Positions 42,606 to 55,150 of a stretch of DNA of 64,000 bases are shown here, in pieces. Position 1 is the stretch's first letter. Every line of letters begins with the position of its first letter. The translations under genes were made by a program, and so were the position numbers. The notes below the pieces were generated by a model that worked only from the letters and a program-made list of their open reading frames with translations, had not been told where the DNA came from and made no database searches. The stretch spans positions 186,001-250,000 of the forward strand of contig JAFKAC010000083.1 of NCBI GenBank assembly GCA_025766275.1, written 5' to 3'. The DNA is from Lactarius indigo (taxonomy: Eukaryota; Basidiomycota; Agaricomycetes; Russulales; Russulaceae).

Positions 42606-45600
42606 ATGGCCGACATAAAAGCATTGGTGGACTCGGGAGCCACCGACAACTTCATACACCCGAACTTCATCAAAAAGATGGGTATAGGGGTCCAGCAACT
42701 GACCCGACCGCGAAAAGTCTGGAATATAGACAGTACGGAGAATAAAGCTGGGTCCATTACTCACTTCACCGATCTGGATGTATACGCCAATGGGTACCAC
42801 AGAACCATGAGATTCCTTATCACAAATCTAGGAAACGAAGAGGTTGTCCTGGGATATCCTTGGTTGGCAACTTACGAACCAACCATTAATTGGAGAGACG
42901 CGGTCATACACGAGGAGGTCATGCCGGTCGTGATCAGCACACAGGACAGTCTGGACCGTCACACCGTCATCGCGACCACCCTAACTAACGATGAAAAAGA
43001 GGCGATAGCCCTTGAACTAGACGAGGAGGACACGTACTTGCGAGCAACTACGTCCACAGAATTGGCCATCCAGGCCAAAGGAGAAGAAAAGCCCGTAGAA
43101 CTGCCGGCAGTCTACCACGCCTTCCAACAACTCTTCAGCGAAGAAGCGTCACAACGATTCCCCCCCGCAAGGCCGTGGGACCACGCAATAGACTTCAAGC
43201 CGGGGACCCCTTCAGCAATAGATTGCAAAATATACCCATTAACGCAAGAAGAAGAAGGGAAGCTCAAGGAATTTCTGGACGAGAAACTACAGCAGGGATA
43301 TCTGCGACCCTCCATATCCCCGTACGCATCATCGTTCTTCTTTGTCAAAAAGAAGGATGGAAAACTACGCCCCGTACAGGACTACCGCACCATCAATTCA
43401 TACACAATACGGAACCAATATCCACTTCCCCTAATTCAAGACCTCATTTACGACCTCAGCAACGCCCACATCTATACGAAGCTCGACATCCGTTGGGGAT
43501 ATAATAATATCAGGATACGAGACGGTGATCAGGAGAAGGCGGCCTTCAAGACCAAGTTTGGCCTTTTTGAGCCAACGGTGATGTTCTTCGGTCTTACCAA
43601 CTCGCCGGCAACCTTCCAAACGATGATGAACCACATCTATCGTGATACCATCGCGAAGCACGAACTCCGTGGAACCGTTATCCGTGTCTACATGGACGAC
43701 ATTGGTATCGCTACACGGGAAAGCGCTACGACCGCTGACCACATAGCCGCGGTAACAGACGTTCTTCGCGTCGCTCAGGAGCACGATCTCTACTTCAAGC
43801 TTGAAAAGTGCCTTTTCCATCAACCTCGGATGGATTACCTGGGGGTAATCCTTGAAAAGGGGGTAACACGTATGGACCCGGTAAAAGTTCGCGGCATCAA
43901 AGACTGGCCGACACCAACCAAGGTCAGGGACGTGCGGTCATTTTTGGGTTTCTGTAACTTTTACCGCCTTTTCATCCGAGGTTTCGCAACCCATGCACGA
44001 CCACTCAACCGGTTAACGAGGAAAGATGCCGAGTGGAACTGGGGAGACGATGAAGAGCGAGCCTTCAAAACCCTCAAACGACTCGTAACGGAAGAACCGG
44101 TACTAGCACACCCCAACTTACAAGACCAGTTCGAGTTAGAAGTCGATGCGTCAGGATTCGCGGTAGGTGCAGTACTCCTACAAAAGAAAAATGACGGTCG
44201 CAAGCATCCTATAGGATACTATTCGGCAACGCTGAATGAAGCGGAGCGAAACTACGACATTTACGACCTAGAACTTCTCGCCATCGTCAAAGCCCTTCGT
44301 CACTGGAGACCTCTGCTCGCAGGGTCTCCACACAAGATCAAAATATTCTCAGATCACCTAAATCTCCAGTACTGGAAAACCCCGCAGAAGATCAGTCGAA
44401 GGGTCACTCGAGAAGTGCTAGAATTGATGGAATACGACTTCGAGATCCATCACATCAAAGGAAAGAACAATGGCAGAGCGGATGCGCTATCACGACGGCC
44501 AGACTACAACCAGGGAGAGGGAGACAACCAAGGTGTGATCGTCTTACCTCCGGAGGTATTCATACGAGCCACTAATGCTGCACGCACGTTGGAAACACAT
44601 CCGATGATGCAACCGCCGAGGCGACGACAAGACCCCGCCATAATCAAGACCTGGGTCGATGCTCATCGCCTCAAAAAGATAGAAGGGGAGTGGTACAAGG
44701 ACGGACGACTGGTGGTCACAGGACCCATGACAGCATACCGGGCCATTATACAAGACCATCACGACCCACCGGTACACGGACATCCTGGAATAAGCAGGAC
44801 ACAACGGATCGTAGAGCGACACCATTGGTGGCCGAGTATTCGCCGGGACGTGTATGAGTACGTTACAGGATGTGCTGACTGTCAGCGAATCAAAGTCAAT
44901 ACAAGACCAACTCGCGCACCATTACACCCAATCACCGCTGCCAAGGACGCCCCTCCCTTCCATACTATTGCCCTTGACTTCATCACCAAACTACCGACCT
45001 CACAGTCGTACGACAGTATCTTGACCGTTACTGATCACGATTGCAGCAAAGCATCCATATTCATTCCCTGCAATGAGGAGATCACAGCAGAGGAAACCGC
45101 CATTCTGTACGTCAACCATGTGTTCAAACGATTCGGATTACCGCGTAAAATTATTAGTGACCGAGACCCCCGGTTCACCTCTAAATTCACACGAGAGATA
45201 TGCCGTATACTGGGCATCCAACAGAACATCTCTACGGCTTACCATCCACGCACGGACGGACAATCAGAACGGACCAATCAGTGGCTTGAACAATATCTAC
45301 GATTCTGGGCCAACGAGCGTCAAGATAATTGGGCAGCGTATCTCCCGATAGCAGAATTCGCTCACAACAATTGGCCCCACGAACACACGAAACAATCGCC
45401 ATTCATGCTTTTGATGGGGTACAACCCGACCGCCGATTGGACGGATAAGCCATCTCCAATCCCGAATGTAATCACCAGACTGACACAATTAAAGGAGGCA
45501 CGCCGGCTTGCCCAAGACCTTATCAAAAAGGCACAGGATAGCTGGGTTCGGCATAAAGATACTCCACGCTATCAAGTTGGCGATCAGGTGTGGCTGGAGG

Positions 45601-47230
45601 GAAGGCATCTACGGACCAATCAACCCACAGCGAAATTGGCGGCGCGACGCCACGGACCATTTAAAGTGGTACAGGTGATGTCCCCATACAATTACCGCCT
45701 CGAACTTCCCACGCAGTGGAGCATCCATCCAGTGTTTCACATCGATCTTCTCACGCCGTACAAACATACGGCCTTTCACGGCGAAAACTTTCCACGACCA
45801 CCGCTGGATCTTGTGGAAGGAGAGGAGGAATACGAAGTCGAGGCCATTCTGGACTCGCGGCATTTCGGCCGCCGCAAGAAAGCTCCAGTACCTCATCAAA
45901 TGGAAGGGTTATTCGGACTCAGAGAACCAGTGGGTCGATGAAAATGACGTATTCGCACCAGACGCGATCAAGGCGTATCAGGAAGGCCGGACGGGTGTAC
46001 GATCTCTTAAAAGCCAGCCCACGAACGACCAAGGAGAGTATCATTCCTACCTCCGATCCACTCAGACGTCTATGCCCACTTCTCCTCTCAGACATGTCAC
46101 CACGGCGATCCTCCTCGACCAAGTCGCACAAGACGCCGCCAACCTCATCGAAGACGACGAAGAAACCGTGGTTCAGCAGGTCCAGCTCACTCCGTACACA
46201 CCTGCAAACATGCGAGCAGGGCATATCACCGCTCAAGAATGGGCTAGCGTCCTACAGAGGTTCCCCGACCCGACTCACCAGCCCGACGACGAGCAGCAGC
46301 ATGCCGTCGCTCACATCTTCAGAGACGACAACGGCAATCGAGAACCCGTTGCCATTATCCCCCCAGGTGACGACCTCATCGGCACGAGGGGAATTCTCCC
46401 CGCCGATCGTCCCCTCGAAGACCCAACAGGAGTTAGAAGCAGCGGAGGACTGGCGGAGAGTGGCGAAGGAGTGGGCCGACGAACAACTGCGCTTAGCGCA
46501 GAGGAGATTGAGCGAGTTACGGCAGCGCAGGCAGCGCTCCCTAACGACGATGCTCACGCTGACGACGAAGATTACTACCCGGTCAGACACCCCCTCCTTC
46601 GAACGCACAGCCACCCTACTAATCCCCGAATCACCCCATGGCTCGTTCACACCGACGGAACCCCCATGTCTCGAGGACGTGTGCGACTGCCCGGCGTCGC
46701 ACTTCACACCCCCATTACGCACGACGACGATCCCGCGCAGGTCCTTGCGCCTGAAGGGTTCAGGGCGAATCGACAGCCCCATTACATTCACTTCCCCATC
46801 ACCGGACCCGACGGCGTAGAGAGGAACGCCAGTCATGTTCAGATTGTCGGAGGTGCGAACCCTTTCATACTAGGACTCATCCCCGGCTCTCCCCATCTCT
46901 ACGGCAAACCTCTCTACGCCTTCCCGATGCTATCGGCTGCGGGACGCGCCTTCATCGCCCACGAGGATCTAGTTATCCTCGCCTCCGACAAGATCACGGA
47001 CCGCGCCCTGAACCGCATTGGAGACGAGTCCTCTGACTGCGGAGGTGACGCGTTATCGAGCAGCCGCATACGAAGAAGAACGGCTTGCGGCTCGCATTCG
47101 CCAGCTCCAGGCAATGCGACTGTCAGCAAGGGACGACAAGCAGGACTGCATCTACCGCTTGGAGAGGGCTAACGTCTTTGAGCGGATTAGCGACGAGCAG
47201 TCTACATGGACGGCGAGGGACTTTCGGTGA
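42606..47230 (+). pseudogene. pol: Pol polyprotein, broken by two single-base insertions
   Basis: From ATG 42606: aspartic protease (VDSGATDNF, residues 8-16), RT (KKKDGKLRPVQDYR, catalytic YMDDIGI near residue 361), RNase H (LEVDASGFAVGAVLL near 510), integrase zinc motif (HHDPPVHGH...CADC) and integrase core D791, D852, E888 with the expected D-35-E spacing. The frame breaks in the chromodomain: GCAAGAAAGCTCC at about 45875-45887 has one extra A compared with copy A, so Pol ends at 45941 in the wrong frame. The original frame can be followed again from 45811 on in another frame through the extension. A second extra base (GAGTCCTCTG at about 47028-47037, copy A GAGTCTCTG) shifts it again before the C-terminus at 47230. 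Confidence 0.93.
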
Positions 47231-47260
47231 GTCTGGGGACTCACGCTGAAAAGGGGGTGA

Positions 47261-47723
47261 TGTTACGGTTTCGCCTCGGACCCTTACTGTACCGGTTGTG
47301 GCTACGGCTGTAAGGTATATTAGTCACGGACTCGGGGTTTACGGTAGGAGTTAGGCGTTGAGGGATGACTCGATCCTAGTACAGGTAGTAGTAGTATTAG
47401 GATTGCGGTACTTACGCGATACGTTGGACGCTACGATACGGTGACTCATAGCAGCGCTTGAAAGCCTGCTCTTCTTGTATTTAAGGTAGCTGCGGAAGAC
47501 CAAGATACGCCATCTTGGTCTTCTTCAATCGTCACTTCGAGCCTCTTTCATTCTCATCTCTAAAGACGCGCCTTCCATCAAGGGAAGAGCCTTATCCGAA
47601 TCCTAGTGTCTGCGTACATCTAGAACCCGCCTTCGAGCCATACGCCTTTGCGCGTGATCAGCTAAGTCATAAGAGTCGCCTTAAATCAAGCTCAAGTCGA
47701 GCTAACGTCGTGACGGCGTTACA
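47261..47723 (+). repeat. 3' LTR of copy B
   Basis: 463 bp, with four transitions relative to the 5' LTR (three in the block at 47538-47548, one near 47690). At those sites the 5' LTR agrees with copy A's LTR, so the changes occurred in this LTR. The hairpin is at 47495-47523. Confidence 0.97.
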
Positions 47724-50700
47724 GAAGACCCAATACGCTCGGCTGGAGAAAGGCAAGGAGGAAGTCAAACAGGAGTATGAGAGTAAGTAACAATGCACCT
47801 TCAGTGTATATTGACGATGGACCGCTTTCTAGAGCTCAGTCGTTTCGATAACGACTACAGACCAAAGGCGGCCGATTTTCAGCCGTGGTTCAGGAAAGTA
47901 GACCGCCTGATGGTGCTCGCAACTGCCTTTGGGGACAAGCCAAGTGGGGACGTGTTGAAGGAACAGCTGGGGAATATCGGAGAAATGTATAAAGTGCTCA
48001 CTGGGCAGGTCGCCCCTGAGACGGTCAAAGGTGAGCCTGGTTAACTTGGCGGTAACACGCGCACTCGATTACAGGGGCGTGAGACTGACGCCAGCCACCT
48101 TCCCTACCACAGGACTGAACAAAAATCTTCGGGATGCGGTGATGAGGTTGGCGTCGGGTAGAGAGGTCGACATAATGTGCCAGCAACTGTCAGAACGCCT
48201 GGAGCTGGAGAAGGCCCACATGGAAGACGAGGTGGTGTTCGACTTTGCGCCTGAGCCCGCGATGGACTGGTCTGAGGGGGTGGAACACCTGCAGAAGAAG
48301 ACACCTGAGGAATTGTACCAACTGCTCGGGTTGGAGAGACACGCGATCCCATTCTTCAGGGATGAAATTTCTGAAGAGCTTGACACACCTGGGGAATCTG
48401 GTGCCAGTAGAATGGAACCATTTTCCTTGCGATGGCACCAACTCGTCAGGGTTACAAGGATGGTCGAACGCGCGCAGGCGTTGCAACCTGTCTTGTTGAT
48501 GGACGACGTGGGGCTCGGAAAGACTGTCCAGGTCCTAGCCTTCTTTGCAATGCTGGCGTACTACCGTATGGTGCACAGGGAGAGCGGGAGATACCCAGGG
48601 ATGTGGGGTAAGCAATATTTATCGTGCAATAAGTTCAGAGACACCCAAGATGACACATATGAAAGGGACGACGAATGGATGGTCAGACTGGGCTGGTAAA
48701 CATGCCATGCTACCCGATCACCCGTTCTTGATTGTCGTGCCACCACCTCTTTTGGACCAGGTGACATCCGAGTGTGTGTGCTTTCTGCAAGCTGGCTTGC
48801 TGGATGTGGTCAAGGTCACTGGAGGGTTGTTGCAGCGCAAGGGATTATGGACAGAGGTGGCTGAACGGTCAAAGGTGGCCGCAGGCATGAGGCTGTATGT
48901 CACGTCCACATCAGTGAGCACGCGTTTAGCATGAGCCATGTCTATAATTACAGAGGGGATTGGCTGACAGTCGGACGCTGCAGGCACTGATGTCGGATTC
49001 TAGCTTTGTCCATGTACTGCATGGCTGAGGTAAGCCGACGATGGCAGCACGTGCGGGTGCGCATGAAGGGCAGTCCATCTTTGGGCGACAGTATCTCGCG
49101 GTCGCGATCGACGAAGCACATGGCTTCAGAAATGCGAACAAGCTGTATGGTGTGGTGCGTGCACTACGGGAGAAAACTGATATATTCATTGGGATGACGG
49201 CGACACCGGTGACTATGCGAGCTGATGTGCGTATACCAGAGGTTGAGTGTGCGCGCATTTGAGAGCTAATGATGACCTCGACCGCAGGATTTGTGGCACA
49301 TCGGGAAGGCTCTTGGGCTGCCCCAATTTGATGATGCTTATGACCATGAGTTTGATGAGATGAAGAAAGAGCTAGGTCGTGCCAAACGAGCAGACAACAA
49401 GCAGAAGAAGGCAGCCAATCAGGACGAGCTGGAGGGGCAACTGCGTGCACTCATGGAGGGTGAGAAGGATGCACCGCCGACAGAAGTACACACCAGGTTG
49501 GAGACTGCGTCGTGGATCACGAAGATTCGGGAGAAGTACAAGGGGGCTGTAATACGGCGGACGGTGAACTCACTGGACTTCATGGACAACACAATCTCTG
49601 GACTTGAACCGTATGAGGAGCATAAATGTGTGGTCGAGTTATATGACCACGAGTACGACGCATTGGAGACACTTTCTGAGCAAGCAATTGACGACAAGTC
49701 ATTCGTGAAGCGGTTTGCAGGGGAGGTGAGTGTCAATGTGCCTTCATTCGAGAGGAAGGGAACTGACCCATGACACAGAAATTCTACCTGAAGATTCGGC
49801 AAAGTCTGCTCCACCCTTCCTGTGCGAAGATTGGACCAGCGGTGAAAGCCGACGACCCAGACTTATACAGAAGGGTACCATCGGCAAAGCTCGACTCACT
49901 TGTTGAGATCCTAAAGCACCACTTGGCAGAGGACAGTGCACCGATGATATTCCCAACGCGACATATCCCGTGGTCTCACTCAGTGACCAGCTCATCTCAG
50001 AAGCAGCAGCGGCAACAGCAGGCATCTACATTGCTTGACAAGGTTATCATATACGCATACTTTACGACCGCATTCAACTTGATAAACATGGTACGTCCCC
50101 AAACATAGCACCAAGGAGTCTTAGACGTGTGGCCGAATATCTAATTGCTGATCATTATATGCCACTGGCAGGTACTCGAAGCGAACAAGATCAAGATGCT
50201 TTGGATTGATGGGTCTATGCCACTGCGGCAGAGGATAGAGAAGCTCAAGCAATTCAAGGAGAGCAGACGCGATGGAAAGCGCGTTCTGCTCATATCAAAT
50301 GTGGGCTCAGTGGGGCTCAACATCGCATTCGCAAATATTCTCATTATCGTCGTATGTACAAATGATCATGTGACCAAAATAACTGATATGTGATGCAACA
50401 ATCATAGGACGTGCTATGGTCTGCGCTGGATGACCAGCAGCTAATTGGGCGTATTTGGAGGCACCCCCAGCCAAAGACTGTGAAGGTCTATCGGCTGATT
50501 GGGGCGAAGTCTCCTGACATTTTCCTGAACAACATATCATTCAGCAAGGGCTTCATACTGGAGTCATTTGCCAACATCAGAGACAAGCTCAGTGAGTGTG
50601 GAATGAGGTGGAAAGATGGAGAACTTGAATGCTGACAGAGAGTGACTAACAGGGAAAGCGCTGGAGCTCGGTGATGAGGAGGACATCACAGATGACATGG

Positions 50701-51827
50701 TGGTCGAGCTTCCAGACGAGGAGCCAAGCGTGTCCAACAAGAAACGCAAGGTGGAAGCGTTACCGAAGGGGAGGGAGCAGAAGACCAAGACCGCCGCAGC
50801 ACCACATGCCAGTAGACGGGGGAAGCCAAAGCAGGCAGAGCCAAGAACAGAGGTCGAGCCTGCTGCTGGCTCAGTGATTTCGACCTCGAACGCACCAGCG
50901 AAGAGTTCGAAGGGCAAACATACACAGGAGGTAGTACCTGAGTAAACTCTGCATACTGAGGGCTGAGGTTTCCCCTTTGCTGCAGAAGTCCACCTCCGAC
51001 CAGAGAGAGAAGGGCATTCCCAAGACCATTGCAGAGCTGGAGGAACTGATCCCACCATTCAATCTGCCAACAGGTGTCATCGACCAGGTGGACCCAGATT
51101 ACGACGAGCAGATAGAAGAGCTCAAGTCCTCTGCCAACCCAGACATGTTCAAATATGTAAAGGCCTGCTTACTCATTCTTGGTGACCACCGTGGTGCGCT
51201 GAGAGACGCGAACCATGCTGAGGGTCTGTGGCTTCTGGAAGCAAGGGAACAAGCGTTGCGAGCCTTGTCGGAACAATATGTGAAAGCAGCAATAGGGAAA
51301 GATATCCCTGCAGTGCAGGTGGATGCAGATATGGACATGGTCATCGGAGGTGAGTACCAGTGAGTGATGGGACTGTTGTGCACAAGAAAAACTGAATACA
51401 TAAAGCAGATGGTGATCTCTTTTCCGACTCTCCGCTCACTGAATTGGCGAGCCTTCCTGGCACTAGCACCGATGAGTTGGGAGCAACCTCTCTTTCAGCC
51501 GGCTCTAAGCGCAGCCACAGCCTGAGCCAAGCAAGTTCGTCAGGAAGCGAGCGGTCGTCGAACCGACAGCGAGTGGGCGCGGGCAAGTCCAAGTCCAAGT
51601 CACTGACTGGGAGCAAGGAAGGTGTGACGCAGAAGGGAATGTACAGGCAAGGTAACAGCTCTGGACTATCGATGCCTGCCACAGATGAGCAGTTCCTGAG
51701 TGTTGAGACGGGCCCATCTTTGCGTCCGTTAAAGCACAAGGCGAGCGCGAAACGATTTTCCCCGGACTCGTCCACATCATTTAAGGACTTTGGCAAAAAG
51801 TGGAAGGGCAGCCAAGGCAAACGGTGA
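47724..51827 (+). pseudogene. SNF2-family ATPase gene, 3' part (helicase core)
   Basis: After the GAAG duplicate, exon 2 resumes at 47728 (TQYARLEKGKEEVKQEYE) up to 47782. Phase-consistent introns are 47783-47832, 48031-48112 and 48608-48665. ATPase motifs: I LLMDDVGLGKTVQ (about 48500), Ia FLIVVPPPLLDQ, II AIDEAHGFRN (49110), III GMTATP (49192). The second RecA lobe has KVIIYAYFTTAFNLI, MLWIDGSMPLRQRIEKLKQF, VLLISNVGSVGLNIAFAN and motif VI DDQQLIGRIWRHPQPK (50435). The C-terminal part is basic and Ser-rich (KKRKVEALPKGREQK, QASSSGSERSSNRQRVGAGKS), ending GSQGKR at TGA 51825-51827. SNF2 ATPases remodel chromatin or displace DNA-bound proteins; the exact subfamily is not clear. All motifs look intact, so inactivation by the insertion seems recent. 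Confidence 0.92.
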
Positions 51828-52309
51828 GCTTCCAGAACAGTTCGATGGTCCAGGTGTCTTGTCCCCGCACCATTTTGAGCGCTGGGCGCTGGGCCTCCGT
51901 GCCTGAGCTTTCTTTTAGTCATGTAATTACAAACGTATTTCGACCGGATTATCATACCGTACTACCATGTGGAGTCATTGTGAACAATAGATCAAACTCA
52001 ATGCATGATGAACAGCAAGAAAAAAATAAAGGACAGCAAAGATGTTGTGACATCAAGGCCTTGATCGAGGCGTCGAGTAATAAGCCAATATGCACTACGT
52101 TACCATAAATCTGCCAGGCCTGACATATCTGGGTACTTAATTATGTATATTCCTTGCGAGTCACTTCCGTGCTCTCCGTTCTAGATTTGGTGCGGGCTGC
52201 AGGAGGGAAGGGGACTGGTGCATGGCAGAGGGAGGTGTACTAGCTATGAGGATATATAGTTTTTATATATTGTACTGATAGGTTATGAGGGGTTTGACTA
52301 TACTTAAAG
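51828..52309. other. unassigned, downstream of the SNF2 gene
   Basis: The stretch likely contains the gene's 3' untranslated region; AATAAA-like AAATAAAGG occurs near 52025. No gene is supported. Confidence 0.4.
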
Positions 52310-52770
52310 CAAAGGCGTCCAGGACGCCACACACATACAGACATAGGCTCTTTCCAGTCTGTGTGGTCCACTTGGACAAGACACGACACACATAACTTAT
52401 ATGTAACACATTGAAGGGAAGGGGTTTTGAGAGTCAGGACGTGATGTGTGCGCAGGCGTCCAGGACGCCACACAGAGAGATGACACACATAACTTATATG
52501 TAACACATTGAAGGGAAGGGATTTTGAGAGTCAGGACGTGATGTGTGCACTGGCGTCCAGGACGCCACACAGAGAGATGACACACATAACATACTGGAAG
52601 GAAGGATATTTGAGAGTCAGGATGTGATATGTGCACTGGCGTCCAGGACGCCACACAGAGAGATGACACACATAACATACTGGAAGAAAGGAAATTGAGA
52701 GTCAGGATGTGATGTGTGCACAGGCGTCCAGGACGCCACGCACAGACTCTTTCTGGTCTGTGCATCCCAG
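52310..52770. repeat. minisatellite, 85-97-bp units with a 15-bp palindrome
   Basis: GGCGTCCAGGACGCC, a perfect palindrome around one base, occurs five times (near 52315, 52456, 52553, 52639, 52724). Between copies lie CACACAGAGAGATGACACACATAAC and GAGAGTCAGGACGTGATGTG blocks. Intervals are 141, 97, 86 and 85 bp. The outermost copies share a further TCTTTCCAGTCTGTG-type segment. Confidence 0.9.
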
Positions 52771-54245
52771 TCGGGCTGGACATGAGAAGCACTCGTCAAT
52801 CCCATATACACCTATGCAGAGTGTGTACCCCAGCCTAGGTGACGTGCCTGATGGCCTACTGTTCAGATACAACCAGGAATGGGCAACGAGAGGCTAGTCA
52901 CAGCAGTTTGATAATTTAATACATTCTGATTCTGATTCCTGTTCAATTGGGAACTAGATGTCGACTTCGTCAACTGTGACCTAGCCTATCCCGATTTTTG
53001 GCTTTCTGTGGGACCGTGTGTGGGTGGACTTTCGGGCACAATGTAGGGTTGACTTCACTAAAGATGGGACAACTTACTGTAATTCATCCTAACTCACGAT
53101 CAAACTCACGATCACAATATGGCTGGTGTAGGAGCGCGAGAATGCGCGACTAAGTACACAGTAAGTAAAAGTACCATAAGACGGAATAGAGTAAACTACT
53201 AGCCTCAGCCGTTTGGGAGAAAAGGCTGAGGTTGTACTACGTGAGCTGCGAAGTATTTGTGTAAGGGAAAATTATATTTATAGAGTATATTTTGAGTCCG
53301 CAGTCGAGCAGCTGAGCCTGACCTAACGCACTCATGTGTTTCTAGTTCGGCCGGCCCGAGACTGTCCGATGCTGGTGCGTCGTGTGTGGCTGAACACTCC
53401 AACACCGTGACACCTTGAGCAGGCAGTGCAAAATTCGTGCATAAAGTGATACAAAAATAAGGTCCGAAAGGGTGGGAGAGAAGATAGGATGATTGGCTTG
53501 CGTTACAGAAGTGTGTTGTGGGAGGAAAGGAATGCGGGATCAAGTGCGGGATCCTTTAAGTTGTGGTTTGGATGGCCAAAGTGTGTCTGAAGAGACCCGT
53601 TTGTTGTGGGGATCTTGCAGTGAAAAAACCTGGGATAAACAGTGCCCACAAAGAGATTGAGATGATGCACCACCGTGACCAAGACTGTGACCCTCGTATC
53701 CTGTACGAGCAGCAAAAAGTACGGCCTGCAGACGTGAATCCCAACACCCCAGTTATACAGATACATAGACCAACATACGCCTGCAGATATCATAAACTGC
53801 CTCCACAACAAAAAAAGCAAAAAATAATTAAATTGGTGTTAGTCCTTTTAAGCTGACAACGCGCTCGTGCTCACAGCCGGCTCGCAACTGCACCCACCCA
53901 CCATTTGCGCGACGCCACTACTGAATTCACCACCACCCGATGTCGACCTCAGGTTGACCCACAGCCACTTGCGACTATGGCCACAACTGATGGAGGTCCG
54001 ACGCAAGCCAATCCAGCACGTGCTACGACGATGATGCAGCCGTGACAGGGTTAGCAGGGAAGGTGGGAGGTGCTCCACATTTGTTGGTGGGGATCAGTTT
54101 GTACGTGACCATGTCGTATTGTAGCTGTTTGGCCACTACCTCCTCAGGAGTTGACTCATGGTCTCGAGAAGGGAGATGGGTCTGTGAGCTTTTAGTGCAA
54201 GTTCCGTACAGCGCTCATTTGTATTCGGGTGAAGTATCAGACATT
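52771..54245. other. unassigned region
   Basis: No frame with recognisable domains. The DNA is of mixed composition without obvious repeats. Confidence 0.5.
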
Positions 54246-54870
54246 TTAATGATCAGTTGCTACTGCGGAATGCCAAACAATGTGGAGCAGGTCTACGATG
54301 AACTTGTGAAGTTCACCCTTCACTATTGGTTGGGGGATTGTTGGATTCATATATGCATCCACACCAAAAAGTTCCTCAGCGACGAATGGGACCAAAGGGA
54401 TGAGGTCATCCTTGATGAAAAGTAAGCAGAGGGGGATGAAGGTGACAATAATTGTACTGACCATGCGAGCCTCGGTAGGATATCCGTATGTCTGTGAAGG
54501 GTGACGACCGAAGCCGTACAGGATTCGCTCAGTGTCAATCTGAAGACTCCAGGACCGAATGTGACCATTGACCCAGGCGTCCCAGGCGTCAGGGGCATGT
54601 TGAAACTTCGCGAGGGACTTTTGGGCCCGGAGAATGAAGCGTATGCGCTCATCATAGGTGGGAAGTGAATGAATGTCATATGTGAGGTTCTTGATGACCG
54701 TGAGCTGCCAGGAGGCAAGATGGGTATTGGCAGGAGTAGCGTTGATGTCGAAGGGAGGGACGAGATTCTGAGTCCTGAGCTGCCAGGCCTGGAAGACCAG
54801 ATAGAAGGGCCTACGGCAAGAATTACGTCCGAAAGACGTCGAGCTGACATTGATTGTGGGATGGAGTGGC
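54246..54870 (-). pseudogene. diverged paralogous fragment of the SNF2 gene's N-terminal region
   Basis: Reading the minus strand, SARRLSDVILAVGPSIWS parallels SGTVADAVFAIGKTIWD at the start of the SNF2 gene. YDERIRFILRAQKSLAKF and DAWDAWVNGHI parallel YHERIKELAQEE and DAWVKWFKTKY. ELFGVDAYMNPTIPQPIVKG parallels ALFGNDAFVDPDIAHPFVKP, followed by FIVDLLHIVW against FVSTLLSYIW. The frame shifts once near 54800, and an intron-like segment remains at the position of SNF2 intron 1 (near 54470). No helicase domain follows. It may be a pseudogene or a free-standing N-domain protein. Confidence 0.6.
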
Positions 54871-54959
54871 AAAATGGCAATGGTGCGCATATGTATTGTC
54901 ACGGTTGCGGATGGGTCTTATAATGAATACACAGGTACAAATTACCAGGGGGGGTAAGG

Positions 54960-55150
54960 TTACGGCACATGGGCACGATAAGGTGGGGAAATGGAAAAGA
55001 ACATTAGAAGGGACAGCAGAAGAGTGGGCAAGAGTGAGAAAATGAGAAGACGTGAACTTTGACAGACACGATTCAGAAGGAAGGAACAAATGAGCTGGCA
55101 TAGAGGTTCTGATAAAGACACAGCGAAATGACACGCTGTCGTAGCACTAG
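54960..55150 (+). repeat. dispersed segment shared with 38865-39040
   Basis: Same-strand similarity to the segment upstream of the SNF2 gene, ending in GACACGCTGTCGTAGCA. It borders the paralogous fragment at 54246-54870, but its orientation relative to that fragment is opposite to the orientation at the SNF2 gene. Confidence 0.7.

Larger units (their letters stand above)
40033..47723 (+). mobile_element. complete Ty3/gypsy chromovirus, copy B (7,691 bp)
   Basis: Two 463-bp LTRs (40033-40495, 47261-47723) flank gag and pol, and the direct repeat GAAG flanks the element (40029-40032, 47724-47727). I count four differences between the LTRs, all transitions, so about 99% identity and a recent insertion. 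The primer-binding segment is AAGACCAAGAT at 40498-40508 and a polypurine tract AAAAGGGGG precedes 47261. Domain order is Gag, protease, RT, RNase H, integrase, chromodomain, extension. Compared with copy A, pol has two single-base insertions, so this copy is probably not autonomous now. It lies in an exon of an SNF2-family gene. Confidence 0.97.

Noticed and set aside
52240..52811. Minus-strand frames repeating CVASWTPVHTSHPDSQ
   Set aside because: Translation of the 85-97-bp minisatellite; no gene structure around it.
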